NCBI GenBank assembly: GCA_036971475.1
Contig: JBAIZL010000003.1
Span: forward strand, 110,409,070-110,473,069
Length of the DNA stretch: 64,000 nucleotides
From: Prosapia bicincta
Taxonomy: Eukaryota > Arthropoda > Insecta > Hemiptera > Cercopidae
Direction of reading: 5' to 3'
The first letter of the stretch is position 1, and every line of letters starts with the position of its first letter. Positions 11,930-22,543 of this stretch are shown one piece after another. The notes below the pieces were generated by a model. That model made no database searches. It worked only from the letters and a program-made list of their open reading frames with translations, and had not been told where the DNA came from. A program made the translations under genes and the position numbers.

Positions 11930-13225
11930 CGAGGTCTGTTAAAAAAATACGCGGACTGAGGTTATAAAAAAAATGTACTTTATTTGGAAGTTACACTTCT
12001 GGGTCTCCTTCAAAGTACTCTCCTCCCCAACGCACACACTTATCCCAACGGTGTTTCCACTCGTTAAAACAGTCCTGGTACGCTTGTTTTGTGATGGCGT
12101 TCAGCTCCTTCGTCATATTTGCCTTAATCTCCGAAATCGTTTCAAATCTTCTTCCATTAAGGGGTTTTTTGAGTTTTGGGAATAAGAAAAAGTCACAAGG
12201 AGCAAGGTCAGGTGAGTAGGGGAAGTGGGAAAGAACAATGATCGAGTGTTTGGCCAAAAACTCACGAGTTCTGAGTGCTGAGTGAGCTGGAGCATTGTCG
12301 TGATGGAAAAACCCGTTATCACTTCTCCACAGTTCTGGCCTTTTGCGTCGGACGGCGTCCCTCAGACGTTTCAGTACTTCAATGTAAGTAATCTGGTTGA
12401 CTGTAGAGCTTTCAGGGAGTTACTCGTAGTGAACAACACCCTTAGCATCAAAAAAAACTGTCAGCATCACCTTCACATTCGACCGAACTTGGCGAGCTTT
12501 TTTGGGTCTTGGGGACATTTGACTCACCCATTGGGATGGTTGGACCTTCGTTTCAATGTCGTAACCATACATCCATGATTCATCACCGGTTATAATTCTT
12601 GACAAAAAGTTCTCATCTTCATTTGAACGATCAAGCAGCTCCTGACAAACCCGGACGCGATTGGCTTTTTGGTCGTCAGTCATCAGGCGTGGCACAAATT
12701 TCGCAGCGGCGCAGTGCATCTGCAATTTTTCAGTCAAAATCTCGTAACAGGATTCAACTGATATCCTACACTCTTCGGAAAGCTCCCTAATGGTCAGACG
12801 TCGATTTTCGTGCACCAGAGTGTTGATTTTGTCAACGTGTGGGCCGTGAGTTGACGTTGAAGGACGTCCAGGACGCTCATCGTTATCAATCGACTGTCGG
12901 CCACCCTTGAAACTTTCATGCCACTTGAAACATGCAGTACGCTTCATGGCAACATCGCAGTAGGCCGTGTTAAGCATGGCAAATGTTTCTGTTGCAGATT
13001 TCCCTAGTTTTACACAAAATTTCACAGAAATTCGTTGCTTCTTCAGGCTGTCCATTTTACAATCCGACAAATGAAAAAAGTAACTAATCAACAAATGAAG
13101 ATATCTGCGACTGAAATACCGCTTTATAATCAGCTGGTTTATATGAATCTAGCGACACCAAGTGGATTCTCCTGAAACTAACTTGAGCTGTAAAATTCAG
13201 TCAGCGTATTTTTTGAACACACCTC
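11930..13225 (-). mobile_element. mariner transposon, nearly complete
   Basis: About 1.3 kb with inverted ends: left CGAGGTCTGTTAAAAAAATA, right (reverse complement) CGAGGTGTGTTCAAAAAATA. The right flank is TA, the standard Tc1/mariner target; the left flank reads CA, within a decayed TA/CA microsatellite. It carries a transposase gene on the - strand with one in-frame stop. It sits immediately beside the end of PLE fragment A. Confidence 0.9.
11991..13055 (-). pseudogene. mariner transposase (DD34D) with one premature stop
   Basis: Cut-and-paste DNA transposase. From ATG at 13053-13055 to TAA at 11991-11993 the reading is in one frame, ~355 codons, the usual mariner length, broken only by TAA at 12420-12422. 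N-terminal helix-turn-helix region starts MDSLKKQRISVKFCVKLG; linker RPGRPST; catalytic motifs ITGDESWMYGYD, HHDNAPAH and SPDLAPCDFFLFP, with 34 residues between the last two aspartates (DD34D). All three catalytic Asp are kept. An upstream in-frame extension exists to 13094, but the MDSLKKQR start is typical. Product would be truncated before the second Asp. Confidence 0.93.
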
Positions 13226-13266
13226 GTATTTCACGTTCTCCATTATTTTTCCGTTGCACTGACTTT

Positions 13267-13345
13267 ATGAAGTTATTATATTACTTGTAAATAATTTTTT
13301 CTATTGGTGGAAAAAATTATTTACTAGTAATCATATTAACTTCAT
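13267..13345. repeat. AT-rich inverted repeat
   Basis: Arms ATGAAGTTATTATATTACTT... and its imperfect complement (~30 of 36 positions) surround an 8-base loop. Lies just beyond the mariner. Could be a small foldback element or decayed MITE. Confidence 0.6.
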
Positions 13346-14892
13346 ATATATACATATTTTTCATGTGCTAGTCAAAAATAAATCAAGTTATTTTATTTGT
13401 TGCAAACCATAGTTATTAAAACAATATTATGACATAGAAACATATCAAAACATCATTTTATAGACATACTACACTATAAATTATTTTTCCAATAATTATA
13501 CCACATTTATTTAGGAGCTAGTTAAAAAACATGTTTGGTTATGATAGAAATTAACTTTATTTTTATAACGTTTTTGAAAATGAAATGGTTGAAAAGTTTT
13601 TTTGAGAGCTCCAAAAGTTACAAGGTCTGCTCTGTCTCTTGTTACTTGGCCATTTAACGGAACCTTAATTCATCATTTCCAGGATAAAAAAAATTAGAAG
13701 AATTTATGCTTTCATCTTTTTATCAATTTTTGTTGAAACATGTATTTTATCCCAGGACAAAGGGAACAATTTTATTGTCCTTATAAAACTTAATAGTAAC
13801 GTTGATAACTTTACAAAACTGGCCTGAAATTGAGTCTTTTTTTTTAAAAAAATAGTTCTGGGTTTTTTGCTTTAGCTCATACATTAAAAAATCAAATTGG
13901 GCTAAAGCTGTCTCAAGGAGTCGAAGTAACCAATACATGAAATATAATTGCTATGGTGTATGACAAGGGACGATTCTGCTAAGTTCTTGGTAAAATATTT
14001 TTTTGTTAACATTTAATTTTTTGTTAAAAATGTTTGAAAAATATATGGTTTTGCAAATGAAAATAAGCTTCATCAGTTGTGTAGTTAACATTTTCTTGTT
14101 CTCCAAGCAACACTTGTATACAAACAGCAAAATCCTCTTGCTGGTTATAATGTAGTTCTTTTCACATCAGAGTCATTCACGTCTTGTGTAGATAAATAGT
14201 AAGTCTTTTTGCAAAATTGTTTACACTGATTCACGCACATGTCTTGCCAACCGACGGGCTACGAATCAAAGGTTACCCTAACCAGTCCAATGTTTTGCAT
14301 TATTTTAAAAGAAACATACAAAATAAACTTTGAAATTTATTAATCCTAAAGACAAAATTTTAGTAATAGGAAAATTTTATAACTTGACGAGGAGTAAAAG
14401 GAAAATTGATATTAGAATTAAGTAACAACTTGCATGCATCAAATATAAAATGTTTTTATAAATAATTGCAAAAGACTAACAGCATCTTGCATGTCTGAAG
14501 TCGGTTCTTATGGATATAATTTCAGGCTTTGAATGGTCAACATTGGTGTTAGCCCACATTAGCACCAGTGTTAGGTGTAATTGGCCTATGTAAAATATCC
14601 ATTTGAGGGATAAATTTCTGAAAAAAGTAAAGTTATTTACTTCTGATCTCTAAGAAAATGATCTATAGAACCCAGTTTAATTATAAAGTTGATTGCTTCA
14701 TATATTTTAATAATTCTTCATAATGGGAAATTGTATTAATAATTCAGCTCATGAAATTCCTCGTAGCTGAATCTTAAATTATGTCCGAAACATTAAATCT
14801 TAGAGTATGAGGGTGTTTGTACGTTATTTATTATAAATTCATTAGTCTGTTTAGATATAGTTTTATTTTTAACATAATTGTTTTAAAGCAAC
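13346..14892. other. gene-free AT-rich stretch
   Basis: No exon, transposase or RNA gene recognised. Confidence 0.5.
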
Positions 14893-14896
14893 TTAA

Positions 14897-15790
14897 CACT
14901 TTGAAGCCTAGCCCTTATAAGCTCCCATCTATCTGCTTGGAGGTTTTTAGGTAAAATATAAGATTCATGACCTGTAATAATTACCATATTTACATTTTTG
15001 TAAAGGGAATGAAACAAGCTTTCAGAAAATGTATACATTGATTAGATTACTTACATATAGATATGCTCCTTTAAAAAATGTGTAAAAAACATAGACACAT
15101 TGTGCATCACTGCACTTCACTACACATATTTTATGTTGGAATGAAAATGAATATTACATGTTGTGTATCATTTTAAAGCTAAAAGAAAATGTAATTTAGA
15201 AATAATTCCTTAGGATTTACAAAACTATAAAATCGGGCCATTTTCATTCAGTTCATCAATTACAAATATGTCAATTGTACCTCAGCCTAGGTCGATTTCA
15301 CTGTCACTGTCGATGCCTTCCTCTTCATATTTTGTATTAAATCGTTTCCCACAGTGTTTAGTGATTATATCTATAATGTAATATCCAACAATAAAAATTA
15401 AATACCTGAAAGATAAATTTAAAGCAAAAAAAAAAACCCGAAACCTAAACAAAAACTACTTGAACTATTTACAAATTAAATAACTGATAGACAATGTTTA
15501 GAGTAAACAACTTACAGTAATAAATACTTACTATCTGACCAAATAACATCTGACAAACAATTGTCTGTTAGCTCTCGGTCGCCACACTTTACCAAATAAG
15601 TTTTTGTTCGTAAAAGCATCTCTGATTGGCCCTAAGGTAAAGACATAAGTAGAATAACCAATATAAAGAACGGTATCGATTGAACTCAGATTACATGGGA
15701 ATTACATGCTATGGAAATAAATACGGTAACCCTAGGCAACTAGCGTTAACTAAATGACCCGATCTATACTCGGAAGTAGGCTTGAAAGTG
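14897..15790. mobile_element. piggyBac-like MITE, second element
   Basis: Left end TTAA then CACTTTGAAGCCTAGCCC; right end (reverse complement) CACTTTCAAGCCTACTTCC followed by TTGA, one base off TTAA. About 0.9 kb, no complete transposase. On the - strand near 15285-15340 a short acidic reading (KYEEEGIDSDSEIDLG) resembles the acidic N-terminus seen in piggyBac transposases, which may be a coding relic. Family call is by ends and target site only. Confidence 0.45.
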
Positions 15791-16019
15791 TTGAATTTAG
15801 AGGTTTGGCTCCTAGTATGTTAATTATTAATATTTGAGAAATGGCTGATAAGTAGTTCTGCCACTCAATTTTAATGTAGTTCTTACCTTATACACTTTAA
15901 CATACAATAATAGAGAAGTGTCCCAGTATTATTTTAGACCTTATCAATGTGTTATGGCCCAATATCTCATAAGATGTTGATTAGTTTATGATTATCCAAA
16001 CTTAACTTTGTAAAAACTT

Positions 16020-16570
16020 ACTGAGAGAACGTTTTTAATCCCTATGTGGCGATCTTCATCAGTGTTTTTTGCTTGGAGATGATGGATTAAGCGGTGACGG
16101 TTTTAAAGGCAGGTTTTCGATTTTTAGGCAGTATCAAAGAGTATGTGTGATTTGTATTGGGTTTGTTTGTTTAATATGTTTGTACTTTGTGTCTGTAAAT
16201 TTCATATTGTTGTTCTAGTGTGTTGAGATGTGATCCTTTTTTTTGATGTATAAGATTTCTAGGTTATGGTAAATGTCTGTGTATTTGTGTCCTGTTTCTT
16301 TCATGTGAATGTAAAATGCTGAGTTGGTGTTCTGTTTGTGTTCCTCAACTCTTTGTTTAAAGCTGCAACCTGTTTGTCCAATGTAGAGTTTGTTACATTT
16401 GTCGCAGTTTAGTTTGTATACACCTGGTGCTTGTAGTTTATCTTTGTTGTTGGTGTCATGTTGTATTTTGTAATGTAACTTGTTATTAGTTTTGTATGCT
16501 ATTTTGTCTCCTGTTTTTTGAAATTTATGGGCTATTTTATTTGATGTTTTGTTTATGTATGGTAAAACCT
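16020..16570 (-). mobile_element. Penelope-like element fragment B1
   Basis: A - strand PLE piece: open frame 16215-16595 with the GIY-YIG domain, then stop-containing C-terminal sequence and a 3' tail with a hammerhead-like motif around 16027-16066 (CUGAUGA core intact, GAAA changed to AAAA). It abuts fragment B2 head to head near 16570, so the two 5' truncated ends face each other. Confidence 0.75.
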
Positions 16571-16595
16571 GAAAAAACAGGATACAAAATAGCAC
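16215..16595 (-). pseudogene. PLE C-terminal GIY-YIG domain
   Basis: The - strand frame reads INKTSNKIAHKFQKTGDKIA, then GVYKLNCDKCNKLYIGQTG, SFKQRVEEHK, and FYIHMKETGHKYTD. GVY for GIY, CxxC, LYIGQTG, R-x2-EH and the KETGH block are the PLE endonuclease layout. The frame starts in the RT-EN linker; no RT remains. Stops follow after KKKDHISTH. Non-functional truncated copy. Confidence 0.8.
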
Positions 16596-17030
16596 ACAAA
16601 ACTAATAACAATTTACAATACAACACCACACCAGCAAGAAAGATAAACTTCAAGCACCAAGTGTATACAAATTAAACTGCAACAAATTCTACATTGGGCA
16701 CACAGAACACCAACTCAGCATTTTACAATCACATAAAAGAAACAGGACACACATACATAGACATATACCATAACCTAGAGATCTTACACATCAACAAAAA
16801 AGGACCACATATCAACACACTAGAACAATATGAAATTTACAGAAACACAAAGTACAAACATATTAAACGAACAAACCCAATACAAATCACACATACTATT
16901 TGATACTATCGAAAACCTGCCTTTAAAACCGTCACCGCTTAACCCAACATCTCCAAGCAGAAGACACTGATGAAGATCGCTACACAGCAATCGTTCTGTC
17001 TCAGTTAGTTTTAACAAATTTACTATATAA
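16574..17030 (+). mobile_element. Penelope-like element fragment B2
   Basis: The + strand copy of the same PLE family, head to head with B1. It reads TGYKIAHKTNNN, then damaged endonuclease coding (YIGH, missing part of the GIY-YIG core), HKRNRTHIHR and LEQYEIYRNTKYKHIKRTN in shifted frames. It ends in a 3' tail with a hammerhead-like motif at 16962-17001. More decayed than B1. Confidence 0.7.
16962..17001 (+). ncRNA. hammerhead-like motif, GAAA deleted
   Basis: AGACA, CUGAUGA (perfect core), stem II GAU-C-GCU/AGC-A-AUC, then GUUC and UGUCU, which pairs with AGACA to form stem I. The GAAAC element expected between stem II and GUUC is missing, so this copy should be inactive, but the stem I pairing shows what the ancestor looked like. 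Confidence 0.45.
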
Positions 17031-17112
17031 ATTTTCTTTATAAAGTCAGTATCAACGAATGTAGTTCTCTGGCGGAGTATGTACCAAGTTCAACTCACTC
17101 TCTAAATTTGAT

Positions 17113-18186
17113 ATGATCTTGTGCAGCAAAATCATATACAAAAGCAGTTCCATATTTTGGATTTTTGATGAATTGTTAAATTTATTTAGTGCTTCAACAC
17201 AGAAATGGGTCATTTTAAATGCAAATGAATTCTACAAGTATAAAATCTCTCTGAGGCTTGATGCTCTTCAACATGCCTGTCTAGTTGTAAATGACATAGG
17301 AGAAGAAATTTTTAAGAGTTTAAGACCCTCAACCAGTGGCGGTTTGTCTAAAAGGGCTCTGGGGCGCAGCCCTCTCAATTACAAAAATTAATTTTTAATT
17401 AATATTCATTTGTCTTAAATTAGGTTAAGAAGAGCTTAGAATTATTTAAGCAATGTTAAAACCATATAATATTTAGCAGTTGACGCACGAAATTAGCCGC
17501 AAGCTCCGCGCGGGGCTCACAGCAGAGAGCCCCAGACTAGTGCATTGAGTGTGCGTGGAATAAGCTGAAACAGCCAAAACCGTGCGGTGACGTCACTCAA
17601 CGGGTCGCCTGGGATGGAGTCCCGTAGTCATGCGCATGCGCTGAGAAATGACTAATCAGTGCTGCTACTACAATTCTATATGATTTAGGAAGCAGCATTG
17701 TAGGCTTATTTGTAATGTTCTCACAATGTTTCCATTTATAGATCCTTTGATGCGCATACACAGTGGCCTAATATACTTTTAAAAGTAAAACTTGATTCAC
17801 ACTACTCGTTGAGTACTCGACGCTTTAGCATAGGCAATCACTTAACTACCCAACCTAGCAACATTTCGTAAATCACACCGTAATACGTCTATTAGTTATA
17901 GCAATGTTAAAATATTAATCAATAAGCATAACTTAATAAAAGTTGTAGGTGCTTAGAATGTAAAACGAGTTAAATGGGTATCAAATTTCAAAATTGTCTC
18001 TGCATCTCGTAAATCTGGGGAGACCTCTTGTCATGAGCCCCACCAATGTAATTGGGCAGGAGCCGCCACTGCTCTCAACAAGAAATGATGCCAATGCTTT
18101 AAAAGAAAAGTTAAATTTATTAAGTCCTAAATTCATGGTATATTTATATTACTATATTAATAAAGTAAATATAAAACTACAGAGTT
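17113..18186 (+). pseudogene. hAT/ZMYM1-like transposase remnant, split by a MITE
   Basis: The + strand frame at 17113-17333 reads LNLFSASTQKWVIL and SLRLDALQHACLVVNDIGEE. After removal of the MITE at 17334-18071 it resumes with NDANALKEKLNLLSPKFMVY before a stop at ~18186. The F-S-x-ST-x-RW-like block followed by a decayed SLxxLxxTRWxxRxDA-like block resembles hAT-derived TTF/ZMYM1-type proteins. The catalytic DDE residues are not in this piece. Moderate confidence only. Confidence 0.45.
17334..18071. mobile_element. hAT-type MITE with 8-bp target duplication
   Basis: Ends CAGTGGCGGTTTGTC (left) and, in reverse complement, CAGTGGCGGCTCCTGCC (right). Flanks are CCCTCAAC (17326-17333) and CTCTCAAC (18072-18079), 7 of 8 identical, as expected for hAT. 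No transposase. A GC-rich interior (17475-17640) contains TGACGTCA and GCATGCGCATGCGC-like palindromes, unlike its AT-rich surroundings. Confidence 0.8.
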
Positions 18187-18506
18187 AGGGAATATTATTA
18201 ATTATAGTCCTCTTTGGGGTTTTCTTCAAGAAGTGAAGAGCAATTAGGATGATGAACAGAGTACCTTGGGAGAGGGTTAGGTAAATATGATGGTGTACAT
18301 TGCAATAATGTTACATTTACAGTAAGGAAGTTTTGTGTATTCACTTATAATTCAAAATTAAATTGACAAAAATACACTAGGTTCATAGGTTTGAATTTTT
18401 TGAGATTGTTAAAACATTGGAAGTATCCAAAATTACAAACGTGCAAGAAAATTATTAACCTGTGGTTATAGACGAATATTTATAATTGAACCCTTTTTAC
18501 AAAATA

Positions 18507-18905
18507 CAGTAGAATCTCAATAATTCAGGGTTAATTGAACTATAAAAAATATTAAAGGAAGATATTGTACTTACAGAAAAACTCCTTTATATTTATCAAA
18601 GATTATTATCCACAGTATGTGAAAGTCCGAATTGTGTATACACTCAAACTATTGCTATTTTTTTTCTCCTTAATTTTGGTAGTTTAATTTTGTGAGCCAC
18701 TTGCTCTTCAATCCTCTAGTCATTTCAGCATAAGATGCACAAAACATGAAATTAATTATTTTGTTTATCTGTAGGCCTTGGATGTGTTTTATTGTCTTGT
18801 TCTTTTTATGTATGTACTGTACTTATATACAATTTTTTATTATACTTCAAAATCATTCTGGGTTGGTTATCTGAGTTACCGGAATCTGACTTTTATTTAC
18901 CCCGG
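18507..18905. mobile_element. Tigger/pogo-like MITE, copy 1
   Basis: Starts CAGTAGAATCTCAATAATTC after TA. The interior from GAAGATATTGTACTTACAG to TTTATATTTATCAAA matches the copy at 25289-25784. The right end near GGTTATCTGAGTTACCGG is recognisable but decayed. CAGTAGAA...CTC-type ends with TA targets are those of pogo/Tigger elements. Confidence 0.6.
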
Positions 18906-19259
18906 TCTGGGCCCCCAAAACTCATGTCAGCCAACCTCTAGCAAGCTACCTTTGTCTTACATGCGCATGTGGTTAGTATCCCTACCACGAGTGAAGGAAA
19001 CGGGATTGATTGCCCATGTATCAAACTCATAAGCTCTTTCCATGGAGAATCAGGAGATACTGAAATGAAACAGTAAGGTAAGTGTTCAGCTAAGAGCAGG
19101 TTTAAAAAACCTGGTAAGAAAAAAACTCTCCCAGGAATAATTGGGGCTTGGATCATCTTATGCTAAGGGATAAGGAGGGCTATTACCTTACAAATACCTT
19201 GTTAGTGAGTCTATGGCAGAAATGACATGCACCTATTCCTCTACAGACTAATCGTAACA

Positions 19260-20200
19260 AATGGCTTGCAATCAATTAGTAGTTCAACAGGTACAATGTA
19301 CTGTCAAGTGCTGCTTTCAAGCGGATTTATGATGAACTATTACAAACGAGAATGCTGTTTGCAGCACAAAAACTACTCGTTTTCTATCGCCAATTAGAAA
19401 CTATATAATATATTTAAAAATTAAAAAGAGCAAATAAAAATATACGATTTGCTCTTTGACTTGGTATAGTAAATATTAATTTATTCCTTTGTTTTTGTAA
19501 TGAATATTAGCAATAGAGATTAATGTTTTAAAAATCCTTGCACGAGCAACCTGAAAATGTAGTCTGGCTGTTTTTATCACTTTAAAAGCATATAACTCTT
19601 ATATCGTTAAATATATCGGCCCTTAATCGCAGCATGTTTTTCAATGATTTTTTATCTTCATAGTTTTATAAAAGCGTAAAAAATATTTTTTTTCAAATAC
19701 TTACATTTCAAGAAAATAAGGTTTTATAGGCTATATATCTGCAGATGGGAAATCATTAGAGGTAAACTTGTGAAAATTTGAGCTCATTATCTTCAACGGT
19801 TTATAAACTATACGCATTTAAAGTGATGAAAATACAGCTTGATTTTACATTTCCAGGTTTGCACGAGGAAAACATTTTAAAAAGTCATATCCCTGTAAAT
19901 ATACAGCCCACTAAGATTTTTCTTGTAGGAAACGAAAGAAGGAAGACTATATTTTCATCCGCTGATTTTAGTTTTTATACATATTCAACGGTCTATGAGT
20001 AATTTACCCGAGAAAACGAGTAATTTTGACTTTACCGCATTGAGAGGGGGGCCAGCAATTTTGTCTAAATTTCGAGGAAAAATCTGATTTTGTGTTATAT
20101 AGGCCCTACATAGATTGTAGCAGAATTTAACGTAAAACGACATGATGCCAATAGTTTTTTTTTTTTTTTTAAATTTTGTCTAGTTCTTGAGTTATTTTAA
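19260..20200. repeat. unclassified ~0.85-kb repeat R, copy 1
   Basis: Aligns in direct orientation with 24430-25270. Shared blocks include CAAGTGCTGC, GATTTATG-TGAACTA, TATCACTTTAAAAG, AAAATTTGAGCT, TATCTTCAACGGTTTAT, TGATTTTACATTTC and CTATATTTTCATC. No open frame, no terminal inverted repeats and no target duplication were found. Copies 1 and 2 bracket the Jockey element. Confidence 0.65.
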
Positions 20201-20204
20201 TTTT

Positions 20205-20400
20205 TGTGTATGTACACAGCGGCCGTCTGTGTGTGTCGTGGGTGGGGTCGTATCTACCCAGTGAGGAAATGAGTATGGGTGTTGTATGTGCGTGAGCCTG
20301 TTTGTAGAACCTTGTTGCTAAGTGTCGGAGGTGTTGTTTGATGAAAGGCACTTTCAAGTCAGTGTGAAGCCATGTTAATCTTGTACATCTAGGTACCTTA
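20205..20400 (-). pseudogene. Jockey ORF2 C-terminal tail, beyond the MITE
   Basis: Reads KVPRCTRLTWLHTDLKVPFI then KQHLRHLATRFYKQAHAH, typical of Jockey ORF2 C-termini. It is separated from the RT domain by the MITE at 20401-21363, and its frame is offset from the preceding segment, so a frameshift exists as well. The 3' end of the element is near 20200, where sequence becomes repeat R. Confidence 0.75.
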
Positions 20401-21363
20401 GGCCGCGGATATAGAGAAAGCAACTGCTGACGGAAACGCAACGTAAACTGAAGTTGCTTTTTCACAGCATTGAAAGTTGAATGCACTTATTCATAACGAA
20501 GTGTTAGTAACGCGACTAGCGGGTGACACAGAAACTAGAGTTGCTGCAGTCACGACATGCTGTAAACTCGTTGCTCAGTTGCCAGCAGTAGGCCTATTTG
20601 TTGTGTTGTGTATGCGTTTCTCTAGAGTACTCCCGTATTTAAATTATAATTATTTTTATTTGTATTTTTTGGGTCTCTGTTTCTTTGAATAGCATTTTAT
20701 TATACTGCTATAGTGTGTCAGAAAAACAAAATATTGCTGGTTCTGGTCATGATTTGTGTAGCCAACAACTTCAAGACGATACGAATAATTACCAACAATC
20801 TTTTCAAAATATATAAAATTTCATTTGTTTAGAAACTAATTTTTATTTCATTCCAGTGTAATGTTATTTTAAATTTTCCAGTTATAGCATACATAAAAAG
20901 AAATAGATAACCTAACTGAGCAATTTAATTTAGCTGAGTGTTATTGTTAATCTTTCTGCAGCAGAAATCCTGAAACCCGCTTCTTGCCAAGTAGCAGTTT
21001 TTCTTGATGTTCTAAAATACATGACTTAAAAGGTAGTCGTAACTGCGAATGCTCATACGATAATTATTAAAAAATTGGTCTGGGTAAATTCGTAAGTTTT
21101 GCACAGCAATGTATTGACGTTGTCTTGCATGAATGATGTTATACGGGTGTAGGCCTACACTGAATTATCTTTTTTGTAACGTTTTTGAAGTTTTTTAAAA
21201 AATGTAGACAAGGACAACATATCGACCTCTGAACCGAAATAACTGACTACTAAACTAGCAACTTTATATGAACAATCGTGTAAACCGACTAGCAACTTTT
21301 CTAATAACAACTCAAGTTTAAGTTGCGTTGCGATCACCAGTTGCTTTCTGTATGTCCGCAGCC
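20401..21363 (-). mobile_element. Harbinger-like MITE, copy 3, inserted in Jockey ORF2
   Basis: A 963-bp element with TTA at 20398-20400 and 21364-21366. Ends GGCCGCGGATATAGAGAAAG and TTTCTGTATGTCCGCAGCC are inverted repeats. Orientation is opposite to the copy at 5079: its right end carries the TATGAACAATCGTGTAAACC block that sits at the left in copy 2. It splits the Jockey RT from its tail, so the MITE moved after the Jockey insertion. Confidence 0.82.
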
Positions 21364-21366
21364 TTA

Positions 21367-22543
21367 GTGATTATTCACAACTTGTTTTGGAATAACTGGA
21401 GTATGCGTGTGCATGAGTTGCCTGCAGACGGGTGAAGCGTACGTGAGTATGCTGCGCAACATAGATACGTATATAGTAGTGGCCTCCCGTAGTGAAAGTG
21501 GGCTTGTTTTGTTAAGCATAGGATATAGTTGTGTAATTATATAAGTTGCTTTCTCTAAAGTGTTGGTAATGTGAGGGCCCCAAGTCAGGCCTCTGTCGAG
21601 TATGACTCCCAGATATTTGACCTGGTCCCACCAGTGGATGTCCTCACCTAATAGTTTTAGTGGTGTGTTGAGTTTGTGTGCCCTACGTTTGGAGAGAAGC
21701 AGAGCCTGGCACTTGGCCACGTTCACCCTAACTCTCCAGTACCTCATCCATGATTCTAGTACTGTAAGATGGTCCTGTAAATATAAGTGTATTAGTTGTG
21801 GCTTCCATGACTGAGCGGATAACGCGGTGTCATTTGCAAATATAGCTACTTGTGTGTTGAGAGTTGTTGGTATGTCGTTGATGTAGAAGTTGAACAATAC
21901 GGGTCCAATAATTGAGCCCTGAGGGACTCCGGCCCGTATAGTTCTTAGTGTAGATTGAACTTGGTCTCCATCAACCCTAAACTTGCGGTTGGGAACTAAC
22001 TAGGTGTATAAGCCCGTCTGGAAAGCCATAGTGTCATAGTTTCACTAAGAGTCCGCTGTGCCAGACCCGGTCAAAGGCCTTTTTAATGTCCAGGAAGACT
22101 ACCCCAGTAGAGCAGTTTTTGTTGAAACCCTTGGTTACATGCTCCACCACTATCATCAGCTGATGCGTGGCGGAGTGTTTTGTCCTAAAGCAAAATTGCT
22201 CTGGCCTCAGTATGTTGTGTGTGTAGATATGCTTGTTAATACGTTTGAGCAGGATTTTTTCAAATACCTTGCCCATCGTATTCAACAAGCTTATCGGTCT
22301 GTATGAATCAGGTTTGCTGTGGTCTTTTCCCGGTTTGGGGAAGACTAAGATCTTGGCCTCCTTCCAAGCCTCCGGGAAGTGTTGTGTCCGGAGTATAGCA
22401 TTGTAGATGTTTGAGAGATAAGTGATCGCTTTCTCAGTGAGTTTTTCAGCGTTGTGTTGGCGACCAGGTCTTCCAGAAACCGCCATTATCACGGGGTAGT
22501 GATCTGAATTCAGATTTCTGTCGGCGTGAAATTGCGGTAACAC
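21367..22543 (-). pseudogene. Jockey ORF2 reverse transcriptase domain
   Basis: Segment 22543-22034 contains KILVFPKPGKD, SYRPISLLNTMGKVFEKIL and VVFLDIKKAFDRVWH (motif A Asp present). A damaged stretch follows, then RAGVPQGSIIGPVLFNFYIND, read across ~21955-21880, and IFANDTALSAQ. The catalytic FADD box reads FAND (Asn at 21832-21834), so one of the two metal-binding Asp is lost. WDQVKYLGVILDRGLTW and the thumb region follow. The frame stops at the MITE insertion at 21363. Confidence 0.88.

Noticed and set aside
12282..12790. Open frames on the + strand across the mariner
   Set aside because: Antisense shadows of the mariner transposase on the - strand, which has catalytic motifs.
20156..20171. 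T16 run read as the poly(A) tail of the Jockey on the - strand
   Set aside because: Repeat R continues across it (compare 25230-25260), so it belongs to R; the Jockey end lies nearer 20200.
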